Of a stretch of 47,219 bases of DNA, positions 39,447-47,219 are shown in pieces. The notes under the pieces are model-generated. The model worked only from the letters and a program-made list of their open reading frames with translations. It did no database searches and had not been told where the DNA came from. The stretch comes from a virus. The translations under genes were made by a program, and so were the position numbers. Every line of letters starts with the position of its first letter. Position 1 is the stretch's first letter. The stretch covers positions 1 to 47,219 of the IMG/VR virus record IMGVR_UViG_3300033144_008054. The stretch is one strand, 5' to 3'.

Positions 39447-39830
39447 ATGATATTAAAAAATTTAGGTATTGAACCTATAACTTTTACAATTCTTCCAAAT
39501 TTAGTTTTAAAACCAAATTTTCCTAGAAAATTAAACCCCACACAAGAAGATCTTTTTAAAAAAATTATGAAGGCAAAAAGTGTTGTTAGATTGTTTGATT
39601 TGGGCTATTTGGAAATAGTGGACATAGCAGTAAGGAATACAAAAAAGAAAGGTCACAATGCTCTTGATAGAATTAAAAGAACAAGAAAACAAACTTTAAA
39701 AGATGCAAAAAATAAAGATATTGATTTAACAAATACTTTTATAGATACACCATCCGAGAGTGACAAAAATAGTAAAGATGTTATGTTGCAAGCCACTCAT
39801 AAAATAACTGGGACAAAGAAATTTAAATAA
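39447..39830 (+). CDS. Small protein after the capsid gene, 127 residues
   Basis: A 127-residue protein with a beta-like start (LGIEPITFTILPNLVLKPNFPR) and a Lys/Arg-rich second half. It may be a head-completion or capsid-binding protein because of its place. Its stop and the next ATG share a base (TAATG). Confidence 0.5.
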   Translation: MILKNLGIEPITFTILPNLVLKPNFPRKLNPTQEDLFKKIMKAKSVVRLFDLGYLEIVDIAVRNTKKKGHNALDRIKRTRKQTLKDAKNKDIDLTNTFIDTPSESDKNSKDVMLQATHKITGTKKFK

Positions 39831-40171
39831 TGGATATAAGAGATGATTTTCTTGCAAAATTTCCAGAGTTTACTGGGGAGCAACTAGATAGACTAGATGA
39901 TACAATAGCTAATTATAAATATTATTATAATTATAAATATGATATAAAAAATAAAGAAGCTATTTTATATGCAATCGCTCATTTACTTTATCTATCAAAT
40001 ACTACAGGAGAGGGAACATCGGGTGTTATGACTAGTGGAAGTGTAGATGGTGTTGCTGTAAGTTTTCCTGTATCAGAAATGACAAATTTGTCTTTGATCT
40101 GGAATTCATCAGATTACGGTAGAAGATTTAATCTTATCAGAAATAGAAGTGGAAGGTTAAAATTGGCATGA
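39830..40171 (+). CDS. Head-tail adaptor (DUF4054 type)
   Basis: A 113-residue protein. FLAKFPEFTGEQLDRLDDTIA, then KEAILYAIAHLLYLS and SGSVDGVAVSFPV match the DUF4054/gp15-like connector layout. It sits under the portal and joins head to tail. It overlaps the next gene by 4 bases. Confidence 0.75.
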   Translation: MDIRDDFLAKFPEFTGEQLDRLDDTIANYKYYYNYKYDIKNKEAILYAIAHLLYLSNTTGEGTSGVMTSGSVDGVAVSFPVSEMTNLSLIWNSSDYGRRFNLIRNRSGRLKLA

Positions 40172-40650
40172 TTGACATTGATAATTTTTTATTAGAGCTT
40201 GATAGATTATCAAAAATGAAAATGGAAGTCGGTTTCATAGATGGTGAAGAAAAAATATATGAGAATGATAAAAAACAAATTGATACTACTACAGTTGCTA
40301 TAAGAATGGAATTTGGCTATATAAATGAAAATGGAAAGTTAGTACCTCCTAGACCATTTATGCAATTTGCTTTTAATGCAAATAAAGAAAAATGGGAGAA
40401 ATCATTAGAGGAGTATGTTAAAGTAAGTGCTGGTACATTCTCAACAACAGCATTTACTAATTATATAGGAAATTTAATAGTAAATGATATTAAACGAAGT
40501 ATGGATGGACAATTTGGAGAGTTTATACCTCTAAAACCATTCACTATATTATTAAAAACTAAAAAAGGCTCACAATATCCCGATAAACCTTTGTTTGATA
40601 CATTAAAAATGCATGATGCAATTACATTTAAGGTTGAAAATGCAGGTTAA
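40168..40650 (+). CDS. Neck / tail-completion protein (gp10-like)
   Basis: A 160-residue protein with EFGYINENGKLVPPRPFMQF, the Phe-Gly...Pro-Pro-Arg-Pro-Phe motif of HK97 gp10-like and Mu G-like morphogenesis proteins. Then come a helical part and a C-terminal strand region. It acts at head-tail joining. Confidence 0.75.
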   Translation: MIDIDNFLLELDRLSKMKMEVGFIDGEEKIYENDKKQIDTTTVAIRMEFGYINENGKLVPPRPFMQFAFNANKEKWEKSLEEYVKVSAGTFSTTAFTNYIGNLIVNDIKRSMDGQFGEFIPLKPFTILLKTKKGSQYPDKPLFDTLKMHDAITFKVENAG

Positions 40651-40987
40651 TGTATCACAAGCCTTTTCACGATATATGAAAGATTATGAGTTTAAAGTCA
40701 CTACAACTATTATAAATGATAGACAAGAGCAAGAGCGAGAAATAGAAAGCTCTTTTATGCATAAAGCTTATATCCATCAATCAGAGGTTCACGATATAAT
40801 AAAAACAAGTGATGGAGAATATACGATAAACCCTATTGTAATATTTGCAAAAAAGGATATATTAAAAATAGGAGATATAGTTGTATATCTTCTTAAAAAT
40901 TGGGTTGTATATAGAAAATCTAATAAATTAGATACAGGTGCCTATGTTAGATACAAGGCACAAGAGGTTATAACCTCTTATGATTAA
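40640..40987 (+). CDS. Head-tail joining protein, 115 residues
   Basis: The start is ATG 40640 with AAGG six bases before it; a frame open from 40613 lies inside the gp10-like gene. The product is beta-rich (EFKVTTTIINDR, INPIVIFAKKDILKIGDIVVYLLKNWVVYRKS), fitting a small connector. The family is not certain. Confidence 0.55.
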   Translation: MQVNVSQAFSRYMKDYEFKVTTTIINDRQEQEREIESSFMHKAYIHQSEVHDIIKTSDGEYTINPIVIFAKKDILKIGDIVVYLLKNWVVYRKSNKLDTGAYVRYKAQEVITSYD

Positions 40988-41489
40988 CTTTAAAGCAATA
41001 GGTGACAGTATAAGGTTGGCGACAGATATGCCTACATTAAAGACATTTAGCATTAATGCAAGTCCAACTGTTCCATTAGGAAATGAAGAGTATTTTACAA
41101 TTAGAACAATTGCAGATAGAGCAACACCTTATCCATCCAAGATTAAAAAAGTTTTTGATGATGATTATGTAGAATATATACATAATGAATTACATTGGGC
41201 AACTATTGAAATAGGAGCTAGAGGAAGCGAGAATAATAATGCACAAGATTTAATAGAAAAATATTATGCCTCCTTGCTCTTTGAGAGTGTAAAAGATTTT
41301 TTAGGTGAACAAAATATAACAATATTTGATAGATTGACAATTCAGAATATGAGTTCATATCAAGCAGATTATATCTATAAAAGAGTGGCTTATGTTTTTA
41401 ATATTGTTTTCAAATATGAAAGTATCAATATAGAAAAAGTGCTAATTAGCAAAGAATATGATATTAATATAACCCACGAGGAGAATTAA
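40980..41489 (+). CDS. Neck terminator / tail-completion protein (gp12-like)
   Basis: A 169-residue protein. The pattern (beta start, YIHNELHWATIEIGARG, then NAQDLIEKYYASL) resembles the phage neck terminator of the gp12/LIC_12616 group. It caps the tail tube to join it to the head. Next gene is the sheath, in the expected order. Confidence 0.65.
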   Translation: MINFKAIGDSIRLATDMPTLKTFSINASPTVPLGNEEYFTIRTIADRATPYPSKIKKVFDDDYVEYIHNELHWATIEIGARGSENNNAQDLIEKYYASLLFESVKDFLGEQNITIFDRLTIQNMSSYQADYIYKRVAYVFNIVFKYESINIEKVLISKEYDINITHEEN

Positions 41490-41490
41490 A

Positions 41491-42936
41491 ATGGCTGTAA
41501 TTGATAGAAATATAATTAAAACAAATGAAATTTTTACTAGAGAAACTTCAATCAGAACATATGATACTGCTATGATTGTAATTACTAATGCATTTGACCC
41601 TCCAACTATCTATAAAGTTTATGCCTCATTAGATGAGATAGCAGAAGATTTTGAGGTAGGAACATCTGGATATGATGCTGGAGTAGCTTTTTTTAATCAG
41701 GAAGCTGGAGGTAATTTTTTAATAATAACAAGCTATATTCCATTAGTACCAGCAACTGCTGGAAAGTATACAAGTTTAACCCAGACTCTTAGCAACTATA
41801 CTCCTATAAGTGATGGTTCATTTAATGTAACAATAGATGGGACTGCTCTTGATATATTAGGACTTGATTTTACAGCACCTGTCACAGATATTGATGGTGT
41901 AGCAGCTGTTATAGATGATGTAATTACAGGAGCAACAGTAACCGCAGATACAGATATAATTACAATTACTTCAGATAATACAGGAGCAACTTCATCTATT
42001 TTAAATATAACAACAGCCGCAAGTGGTACTGATATTTCTACATATCTAGTAGGAGGAACTTCAATAGATGGAACAGACCAAGAAGGTAGCACATTGGCTG
42101 ATTTTTATAAAGATATACTTGACAATAAAAATATACCTTATTTCTTATATTCAACTGTAGATTATGGATATAATGACCAAGAAGTTATAGATTTATTAAC
42201 ATTTAATGATGCGATAGAAATTGATAAAAGGTTTGTGCTTGTAGCATCAAGTGACCCTGCTATCCATGATGAAACAAGTATAGATGATTTAGCATATTTA
42301 ATGAAATTGAAAGAGTATAACTACTCATCTTTGATTTATAATAATAATAATAACGATTCAGAATACATATCTCTTGCTTTGTTAAGTAGATATGCATCAC
42401 AAAATCCAGGTACTTTAAGCTTATATGGTAAAAGTTTAAAAGGTATAACAACATCTAAACTTGGCACAACATTAAATTCTAACATATTAAGCAAAAATGC
42501 AAATATTTATGATATAGATAGAGATTTTAATATCTTTAAAAGAGAAACAACAGCATCTAGTCTTGATATCATAACAGTCACTGGCTTTATCTATGTAGAA
42601 GACAGGACTACCAGAGTCATAATGGAGTTATATAATACAGAAGCAAAAATAACACTAGACGATCAAGGAGAGGCTATTATAGACCAAGTCCTTAGAGTTG
42701 AATTGAATTATTTTGCAAATCAGAGAATAATAGAAACAATATCCAGTGTACCACAATATACAATTGAATATATAAAAAGTGTTCCAAATAGAAAATGGAC
42801 AATAAATATAAATTACTTAGACCCAATTGTGGCAGAATTTATAGATATGAATTATTTTGTATCACCAGCAGATAAACCTTTAGTTAATGATAATGGAAAT
42901 GTATTTGCTAATTTACTAAAAAGGATAGATAGATGA
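41491..42936 (+). CDS. Tail sheath protein (DUF3383 type)
   Basis: A 481-residue protein. The N-terminal region (FDPPTIYKVYASLDEIAEDF, YDAGVAFFNQ) and the C-terminal third (IKSVPNRKWTININYLDPI) match DUF3383 sheath proteins. The contractile sheath drives the tube through the envelope. Residues 106-189 are a separate beta domain shared with the 37418 head protein. Its presence shows that the phage has a contractile tail. Confidence 0.8.
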   Translation: MAVIDRNIIKTNEIFTRETSIRTYDTAMIVITNAFDPPTIYKVYASLDEIAEDFEVGTSGYDAGVAFFNQEAGGNFLIITSYIPLVPATAGKYTSLTQTLSNYTPISDGSFNVTIDGTALDILGLDFTAPVTDIDGVAAVIDDVITGATVTADTDIITITSDNTGATSSILNITTAASGTDISTYLVGGTSIDGTDQEGSTLADFYKDILDNKNIPYFLYSTVDYGYNDQEVIDLLTFNDAIEIDKRFVLVASSDPAIHDETSIDDLAYLMKLKEYNYSSLIYNNNNNDSEYISLALLSRYASQNPGTLSLYGKSLKGITTSKLGTTLNSNILSKNANIYDIDRDFNIFKRETTASSLDIITVTGFIYVEDRTTRVIMELYNTEAKITLDDQGEAIIDQVLRVELNYFANQRIIETISSVPQYTIEYIKSVPNRKWTININYLDPIVAEFIDMNYFVSPADKPLVNDNGNVFANLLKRIDR

Positions 42937-43328
42937 TTGTCAATGAAGCCCAAATAATCATAAATTCAACAGCAATAAGTGGATTTTTAAAACCAGTTGT
43001 TATTACCCAAGATGATAAATATTCGGAAACTGTAATAGGAGAGGATACTAGTGTTACGGTACAAAAAAATTTAAAATCTATTCCATATTTAATAACATTA
43101 CCTTTTGAATACGAGAGTCCATTTATTGCATATGTTACTAATTTAAGATTTTTAAATATTACTTTTGTGGTACTTGTAAAAAGTAAAACAAGAGGATATT
43201 TATTTGAATCGGACTCTTGTAATGTTGAAAATATACAAGATAGAAATCCACTTAATAAAGACCCTTCTGTACCAGTTATTGTAGAAGTTAGGGCTAATTA
43301 TGGAAATGAAACATATGGAGTTATTTAA
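42933..43328 (+). CDS. Tail tube protein (putative)
   Basis: A 131-residue, beta-rich protein directly after the sheath with ATGA overlap, the normal position for the tube. Segments such as TVQKNLKSIPYLITLPFEYES and PVIVEVRANYGNE fit a tube subunit. The call depends on position and size. Confidence 0.65.
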   Translation: MIVNEAQIIINSTAISGFLKPVVITQDDKYSETVIGEDTSVTVQKNLKSIPYLITLPFEYESPFIAYVTNLRFLNITFVVLVKSKTRGYLFESDSCNVENIQDRNPLNKDPSVPVIVEVRANYGNETYGVI

Positions 43329-43703
43329 ATGTTAAATATAGAATTACCAGATTTTGCAAAAAATTTAAGTTTAATTAACCTTGAGACTTTTATTTTTAAT
43401 TTAAATAGACAGAGGAAATGTATAGCTTATGTCAATTTGATAAAAGATGATGCAATTAAAGCATTTGATTTTATAGAAGTAGAGGAATTATTATCTTTTT
43501 TACGAGATAACTTTCTTTATGATAACAAAGGTATTACTAACGAGAGACTTGAAGTTATATCAAAAAAAGATTATGTAAATATAATATATCTTGTTATATA
43601 TGGAATTGAATTAGTCTTAACAGATGGGAGAGTAAAAAAAAATATACTACTATCTACAGAGAAGAAAAGTTCGGAGAATTTGAAAATAACGACCAAGAGA
43701 TAG
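43329..43703 (+). CDS. Tail assembly chaperone (gpG-like), upstream frame
   Basis: A 124-residue helical protein between tube and tape measure, the place of the chaperone G. The run of nine A (43634-43642) in GTA AAA AAA AAT is a -1 slip site. After it the -1 frame stays open to 43912. Confidence 0.7.
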   Translation: MLNIELPDFAKNLSLINLETFIFNLNRQRKCIAYVNLIKDDAIKAFDFIEVEELLSFLRDNFLYDNKGITNERLEVISKKDYVNIIYLVIYGIELVLTDGRVKKNILLSTEKKSSENLKITTKR

Positions 43704-43912
43704 CTGTAGCAAAATTTAGAGAGGGTATAGGAAGAATACCTGACTTGGAGCTAAGAATGAATTTAATGGTTTTAAATAAAATATCACTAAATGATATTAA
43801 AAATATGAGCATTAATGAATTTTTAAATCTAGAAGCTCTGATTGATTATAGAAACGACTCATCTAGAATATCCCAATATTATATAATGCAAGGTGTTAAA
43901 AATGGCATTTAG
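43631..43912 (+). CDS. Tail assembly chaperone, -1 frameshift extension (gpGT-like)
   Basis: A -1 slip on the A9 run at 43634-43642 leads into an open frame of about 90 codons (FGEFENNDQEIAVAKFREG... to LEALIDYRNDSSRISQYYI) with no start of its own near its head, ending TAG at 43910-43912. G and GT-type chaperones made by frameshift, encoded just before the tape measure, are known in most long-tailed phages. The end overlaps the tape measure start by 11 bases. A sequencing error in the A-run is the alternative. Confidence 0.7.
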   Translation, partial: SKKKYTTIYREEKFGEFENNDQEIAVAKFREGIGRIPDLELRMNLMVLNKISLNDIKNMSINEFLNLEALIDYRNDSSRISQYYIMQGVKNGI

Positions 43913-45089
43913 TATATCTGTAACCTTTGAAAATATAAAAAAATCATTATCAGATTTAAATGTTGCTTTTGAAAATTTAGGCAAAAATGTCAATAGCACC
44001 CAAGAAACAACTATTAATACAAATAAACAAATCAATGAGTCTGGAAAAAAAAGAATAACTATCCCTGTTAAAAAAGATATAGATGGGGAAAACTTGCTAT
44101 CTGGTGTTAAAAATGAATTTACTAAATTATCAAAATTAATCCCAGTAGCTTTAATTGCTGGAATTACTGCTATGATGATTTTTATTAAAAAACAAGTTCC
44201 TACAATGGCATTAGCAAAAGGACTACAACTACCTTTTAAAGACATTAAAGCTTGGCAGTTAACAATGGAAGGTTTAGGAGTTAGTGCTGACCAAACGACG
44301 GGTGTATTAGATAAGCTAGATGATGCTCTTGTTAGATTAAAAGCCGCAAGAGGACTTGGAGTTTATGAGCGATTCTTTAATGATTTAATTCTATATTCAA
44401 AAGTTCCATTAAATACATTTAGGAATACAAAAAATGCTGGAGAGTTATTAAAGGTTATATTAGAAAGCATAGCAAAAGTATCAGATATTGGTCAGAGAAA
44501 AATATTATTCAGAGAATTGGGGCTTAATATTATTTTAGCTACTATTCCTATGAAAAGAATTAATGCATTATTTGGTAAAATGGCTATTCTTATAAATACA
44601 AATGCAAATTCTATGTCAATTTTTATAGAAAAATTTGCCATATTAAAAGCCACTGTGGAGGGCTTTTTATTACAACAAGTAGAACCTCTTACTAAAGCAT
44701 TTGAAAGGTTATCCCCAGTCCTTAGTAATATAGCTATTATTGTAGAAAGTATAGTAAATATTATTTCAAATTTAATGGATAAACTAGGTATATTTAAATT
44801 AATAGGATGGATTTTAAAGAAGTCTGCTTTAGGGTATAAAGAGATAGCAGGATGGATTGATGTTGAAAATTATAACATTGCAAAACCAAAACCAAGACTT
44901 GGTGCATATACAAATAATTTTATGAATAAAGATATAGCTGGAACTATACCAGCTCCAGTTCCAACTACTAATAATATAGATAATAGTATTACAATAAATG
45001 GAAATGTCGGGACAGATGAAATAGTAAATACTATTAAAAATCATAGACAGATATTAGATGGAATGCTAAATGGGAGCGGGGGATATTAA
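43902..45089 (+). CDS. Tape measure protein
   Basis: A protein of 395 residues from ATG 43902, with AAGG before it (an open GTG at 43893 has none). It has a helical N-terminus, a membrane-like segment (LIPVALIAGITAMMIFI, ~80-96) and a helical centre. The C-terminus ends in NGNVGTDEIVNTIK. It sets tail length; at about 0.15 nm per residue the tail would be about 60 nm, short for a myovirus. The place after the chaperones supports the call. Confidence 0.75.
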   Translation: MAFSISVTFENIKKSLSDLNVAFENLGKNVNSTQETTINTNKQINESGKKRITIPVKKDIDGENLLSGVKNEFTKLSKLIPVALIAGITAMMIFIKKQVPTMALAKGLQLPFKDIKAWQLTMEGLGVSADQTTGVLDKLDDALVRLKAARGLGVYERFFNDLILYSKVPLNTFRNTKNAGELLKVILESIAKVSDIGQRKILFRELGLNIILATIPMKRINALFGKMAILINTNANSMSIFIEKFAILKATVEGFLLQQVEPLTKAFERLSPVLSNIAIIVESIVNIISNLMDKLGIFKLIGWILKKSALGYKEIAGWIDVENYNIAKPKPRLGAYTNNFMNKDIAGTIPAPVPTTNNIDNSITINGNVGTDEIVNTIKNHRQILDGMLNGSGGY

Positions 45090-45679
45090 TGATAATAGCA
45101 TATCCAACACCTAATAAAAGAATTGATTTTAATATTAAAAATAGAGTATCAAAAGACAAAGATGTCAATATTGCACCAGCTTATATATTAATGAGTGCTT
45201 TTCAAGAGGTAACTCATAATTTATCAAATAATATAACAGGCATGATAGTTGCTTCTGGTAACGAGGTAAATGATTTTATAATAAATAGACCAAGAAAAGT
45301 TATGTTAAGAAGTGTAGTTACAGATACAGTTAGCCTATCAGATGTAATAGATTTAATAAGTGGCAATATAGATATAGCTAATTTAACTCAATATGAATTA
45401 GCAAATCTATTTGGTGACTTTGGAATTGGAACATCAAAGTCCACAGACCAATATACAAGACTTATTAAAATATGGAGATCCAAAGGAATAGTGGCTAGAT
45501 TAGTTACAAGAGCTGACACCTATAAAAATTTAAGTATTGAGGATATTAGAATTAAAGAGAGTGGTGTAAATGCATTATTTTTTGAAATAAGTTTTAAAGA
45601 AATATTCACCAGCGAGTCTATTAGGGAAAATAGTGTTGATAATATAGATGATAATCTAAATATCCCGAGTGAGTTATGA
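45089..45679 (+). CDS. Baseplate protein (Dit-like / DUF6046)
   Basis: A 196-residue protein after the tape measure. AFQEVTHNLSNNITGMIVASGNEVNDFIINRPRKVMLR follows the pattern of the Dit-like N-terminal domain that starts the tail tip. The start overlaps the previous stop (TAATG) and its own end is coupled to the next gene. Confidence 0.6.
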   Translation: MIIAYPTPNKRIDFNIKNRVSKDKDVNIAPAYILMSAFQEVTHNLSNNITGMIVASGNEVNDFIINRPRKVMLRSVVTDTVSLSDVIDLISGNIDIANLTQYELANLFGDFGIGTSKSTDQYTRLIKIWRSKGIVARLVTRADTYKNLSIEDIRIKESGVNALFFEISFKEIFTSESIRENSVDNIDDNLNIPSEL

Positions 45680-45951
45680 TTAGTATTAATTTAAGTAATG
45701 AAATTCAACAAAAAATAGATTTAGAAATTGTTAGCATAAGAATTTATTATAATCGTTATGCTGATAATTTTTACTTCAAAACTTTTTTACTAGATGGTGA
45801 ATTGCAAATAGGAGACAGAGGTGTAGTAGCAAACTATGATTTTGGTGACTTTGTTTTTAGAAGCACAGACCCAAATGATGATATAGCTACAGGCTCTAAT
45901 ATACTCAATTTTAGGCTTGACAGCTTGTTTGAGGGAGAATTGATTGTATGA
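45676..45951 (+). CDS. Small baseplate protein, 91 residues
   Basis: A 91-residue beta-rich protein (IVSIRIYYNRYADNFYFKTFLLDGEL, then IGDRGVVANYDFGDFVF). Small proteins of this kind lie between Dit-like and hub genes in related phages (DUF6983/gp32-like). The family name is uncertain. It overlaps the hub by 4 bases. Confidence 0.55.
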   Translation: MISINLSNEIQQKIDLEIVSIRIYYNRYADNFYFKTFLLDGELQIGDRGVVANYDFGDFVFRSTDPNDDIATGSNILNFRLDSLFEGELIV

Positions 45952-46916
45952 TTGAATTAAGAGCAGATTATGGACTAAAGATTGTAAGCAAAGGGCCGGA
46001 TGCAGTCACATTGTTAGATACTTCCATAAATCCTATTACTTATGAATTAGAAATTATAAAAGGACTTGGGGAATTCGTAGGAAAGGCTTTCGTTACAATT
46101 TATAATTTAGATGCTATTATAAGAAACAAATTGCAAAATGTGTATAATAAATTTAATTTAATATATCAAAACCATATTGATAATATGTACAAAAGCAATA
46201 AATTAAGTACCTTATATATTATAATCACTAATTTAGAGACTAATTCCATACTGTATAGAGGAAATATTATTAATACTAATTCTTTCTATACTCCAGCAGC
46301 TACTTATCAAACAACTATTACCTCTATAATCGGCGAAGAGCTTTTAATTAGACCTGGTTTAGATTTTGAGGAAGGCTCTATTACATATGAGAATATGTTA
46401 AAAGAAGTTATAAAGCAAAGTGGATATCCCACTCAAATTATAGAACCATTTAAAACTTGCTCTTTTAAGAAAAATAATAAAATAGCACAATCTTTTCACA
46501 TGGGAAATAGGACTGTTATAGAATTTCTAAAAGAAATTTTTGCAGGATGTAACCCATCCCCATCTGTTTTTATATCCATTAGCAATAAACTATTTATAAT
46601 TGGAGGAGGTATAAATCCTAAGTCTCCAGTTTTTAAATATGATGAGTTTGATATAATAGATAATGCAGAATATAATATACTAGGAGCTTCAGTCTCTGTT
46701 AAATTAAACCCAGCTGTAGATTTATTTAATGGATTTATTATAACAACTAATGAATTGGGTATCAAAAATCGTTCCTATTTTAATAGAATACCCGAGATAT
46801 TAAAAAATACAAATATATTTATAACAGAAATAAAGCATACAGTTCATAATAATCCAGATAAAAAGAATTTAGGAAAAACTTATTTAAAAGGGAGTTTTTA
46901 TTATGGGCAAAGTTAA
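45948..46916 (+). CDS. Baseplate hub protein (Mu gp44 / P2 gpD-like)
   Basis: A 322-residue protein. A beta-like start (ELRADYGLKIVSKGPDAVTL, ELEIIKGLGEFVGKAFVTIYNLD) and later TSIIGEELLIRPGL and ITEIKHTVHNNP fit the hub family that forms the ring below the tube. It overlaps the spike gene by 14 bases. Confidence 0.65.
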   Translation: MIELRADYGLKIVSKGPDAVTLLDTSINPITYELEIIKGLGEFVGKAFVTIYNLDAIIRNKLQNVYNKFNLIYQNHIDNMYKSNKLSTLYIIITNLETNSILYRGNIINTNSFYTPAATYQTTITSIIGEELLIRPGLDFEEGSITYENMLKEVIKQSGYPTQIIEPFKTCSFKKNNKIAQSFHMGNRTVIEFLKEIFAGCNPSPSVFISISNKLFIIGGGINPKSPVFKYDEFDIIDNAEYNILGASVSVKLNPAVDLFNGFIITTNELGIKNRSYFNRIPEILKNTNIFITEIKHTVHNNPDKKNLGKTYLKGSFYYGQS

Positions 46917-47219
46917 AATAAAGATAATAGACCCAAATTCCAATTATGCTAATTTAACATATGTTAAATCATTTATAGATAATTTTGGAAATAAGTTAAA
47001 TACTAACTCTTTTGGAATTATAAAGAAAATTAATAATGGTTTTGTAGATGTTGAATTGCCATTGCTAAGAGAAAAAGATACTAAAATTATTATAAAAAAT
47101 GTTCCTATCTTTTATCAAGGAAGTAAAGATAGATATATCACTACTCCACCATCTTTAGGTGATTTTGTTTTAATTATTTTTACAAAAGAAAGTAAAGAAA
47201 TCTTTAATACAAATGATAA
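46903..47219 (+). CDS. Baseplate spike protein (gp138/Mu gp45-like), N-terminal part
   Basis: ATG at 46903 with AAAGGGAG eight bases before it. The frame runs off the end of the window and continues at 2-436 because the ends overlap. The N-terminus (MGKVKIKIIDPNSNYANLTY, later INNGFVDVELPLL and IIIKNVPIF) leads into the OB-fold spike domain. See the entry at 2-436. Confidence 0.75.
   Translation, partial: MGKVKIKIIDPNSNYANLTYVKSFIDNFGNKLNTNSFGIIKKINNGFVDVELPLLREKDTKIIIKNVPIFYQGSKDRYITTPPSLGDFVLIIFTKESKEIFNTND
47106..47219. repeat. Terminal direct repeat, right copy
   Basis: Identical to positions 1-114; shows that the sequence closes into a circle. Confidence 0.95.

Noticed and set aside
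1-47219. Recoded stop codons (TGA or TAG)
   Set aside because: TAA, TAG and TGA all end family-matching genes at expected lengths.

Overview
The window is a complete, AT-rich, tailed-phage genome, assembled as a circle. The last 114 bases (47106-47219) repeat the first 114 exactly, so one gene (the tail spike) runs across the ends and the unique length is about 47.1 kb. TGA works as a stop at many gene ends, so the normal bacterial code is in use. The structural genes are those of a contractile-tailed phage (myovirus) with a Mu-like baseplate. I cannot name the host. A low-GC bacterium (Campylobacterota, Fusobacteriota, Brachyspira or Bacillota) fits the composition, but nothing in the sequence decides between them. 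I see no integrase, lysogeny repressor, DNA polymerase, helicase or primase.

Layout. (1) 46903 across the ends to 7792, plus strand: spike, baseplate wedge, baseplate J-like, gpI-like, then a short tail fibre, a small phage protein, a cysteine-less thioredoxin-fold protein and a 1244-residue fibre. (2) 7801-9768, plus: lysis (GH24 endolysin, holin-like and other small membrane proteins). (3) 10179-18718, minus: an early operon of mostly small proteins, including a YqaJ-like exonuclease, a RecT annealase, an SMC/Rad50-like ATPase, a Panacea-domain protein, a HAD hydrolase and several tiny membrane proteins. (4) 18875-22166, plus: a divergent early operon ending in SSB, coiled-coil proteins and a ribbon-helix-helix protein. 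(5) 22167-28592: a regulatory and replication-like region with a small RNA candidate, a winged-helix replication-initiator-like protein (minus), a tRNA-like element, an iteron-like array and several orphan small genes. (6) 28875-32979, minus: MuF-like protein, portal, large and small terminase. (7) 33013-46916, plus: small unknown genes, a DNA methyltransferase, protease/scaffold, decoration protein, major capsid, head-tail connectors, sheath, tube, tail chaperones with a frameshift, tape measure, Dit-like protein and baseplate hub.

The most interesting point is regulatory. At least twelve genes start from an almost invariant box, AAGGATTAG followed closely by ATG or ATGATG, on both strands. 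Just after the RHH gene, a perfect consensus promoter (TTGACA-17-TATAAT, minus strand, 22296-22268) would drive a roughly 100-nt RNA. Its 5' hairpin shows the loop CUUCUAAUCCU, the exact antisense of AGGATTAG(AAG). This looks like a self-contained small-RNA gene able to pair with the start box of many phage genes at once. Other unusual features are helically phased 11-bp repeats (TAGTAnnnTAA) beside the early promoters, an iteron-like array, a domain shared by a head protein and the tail sheath, an internal scaffold start, and a strong promoter lying directly against an ATG.
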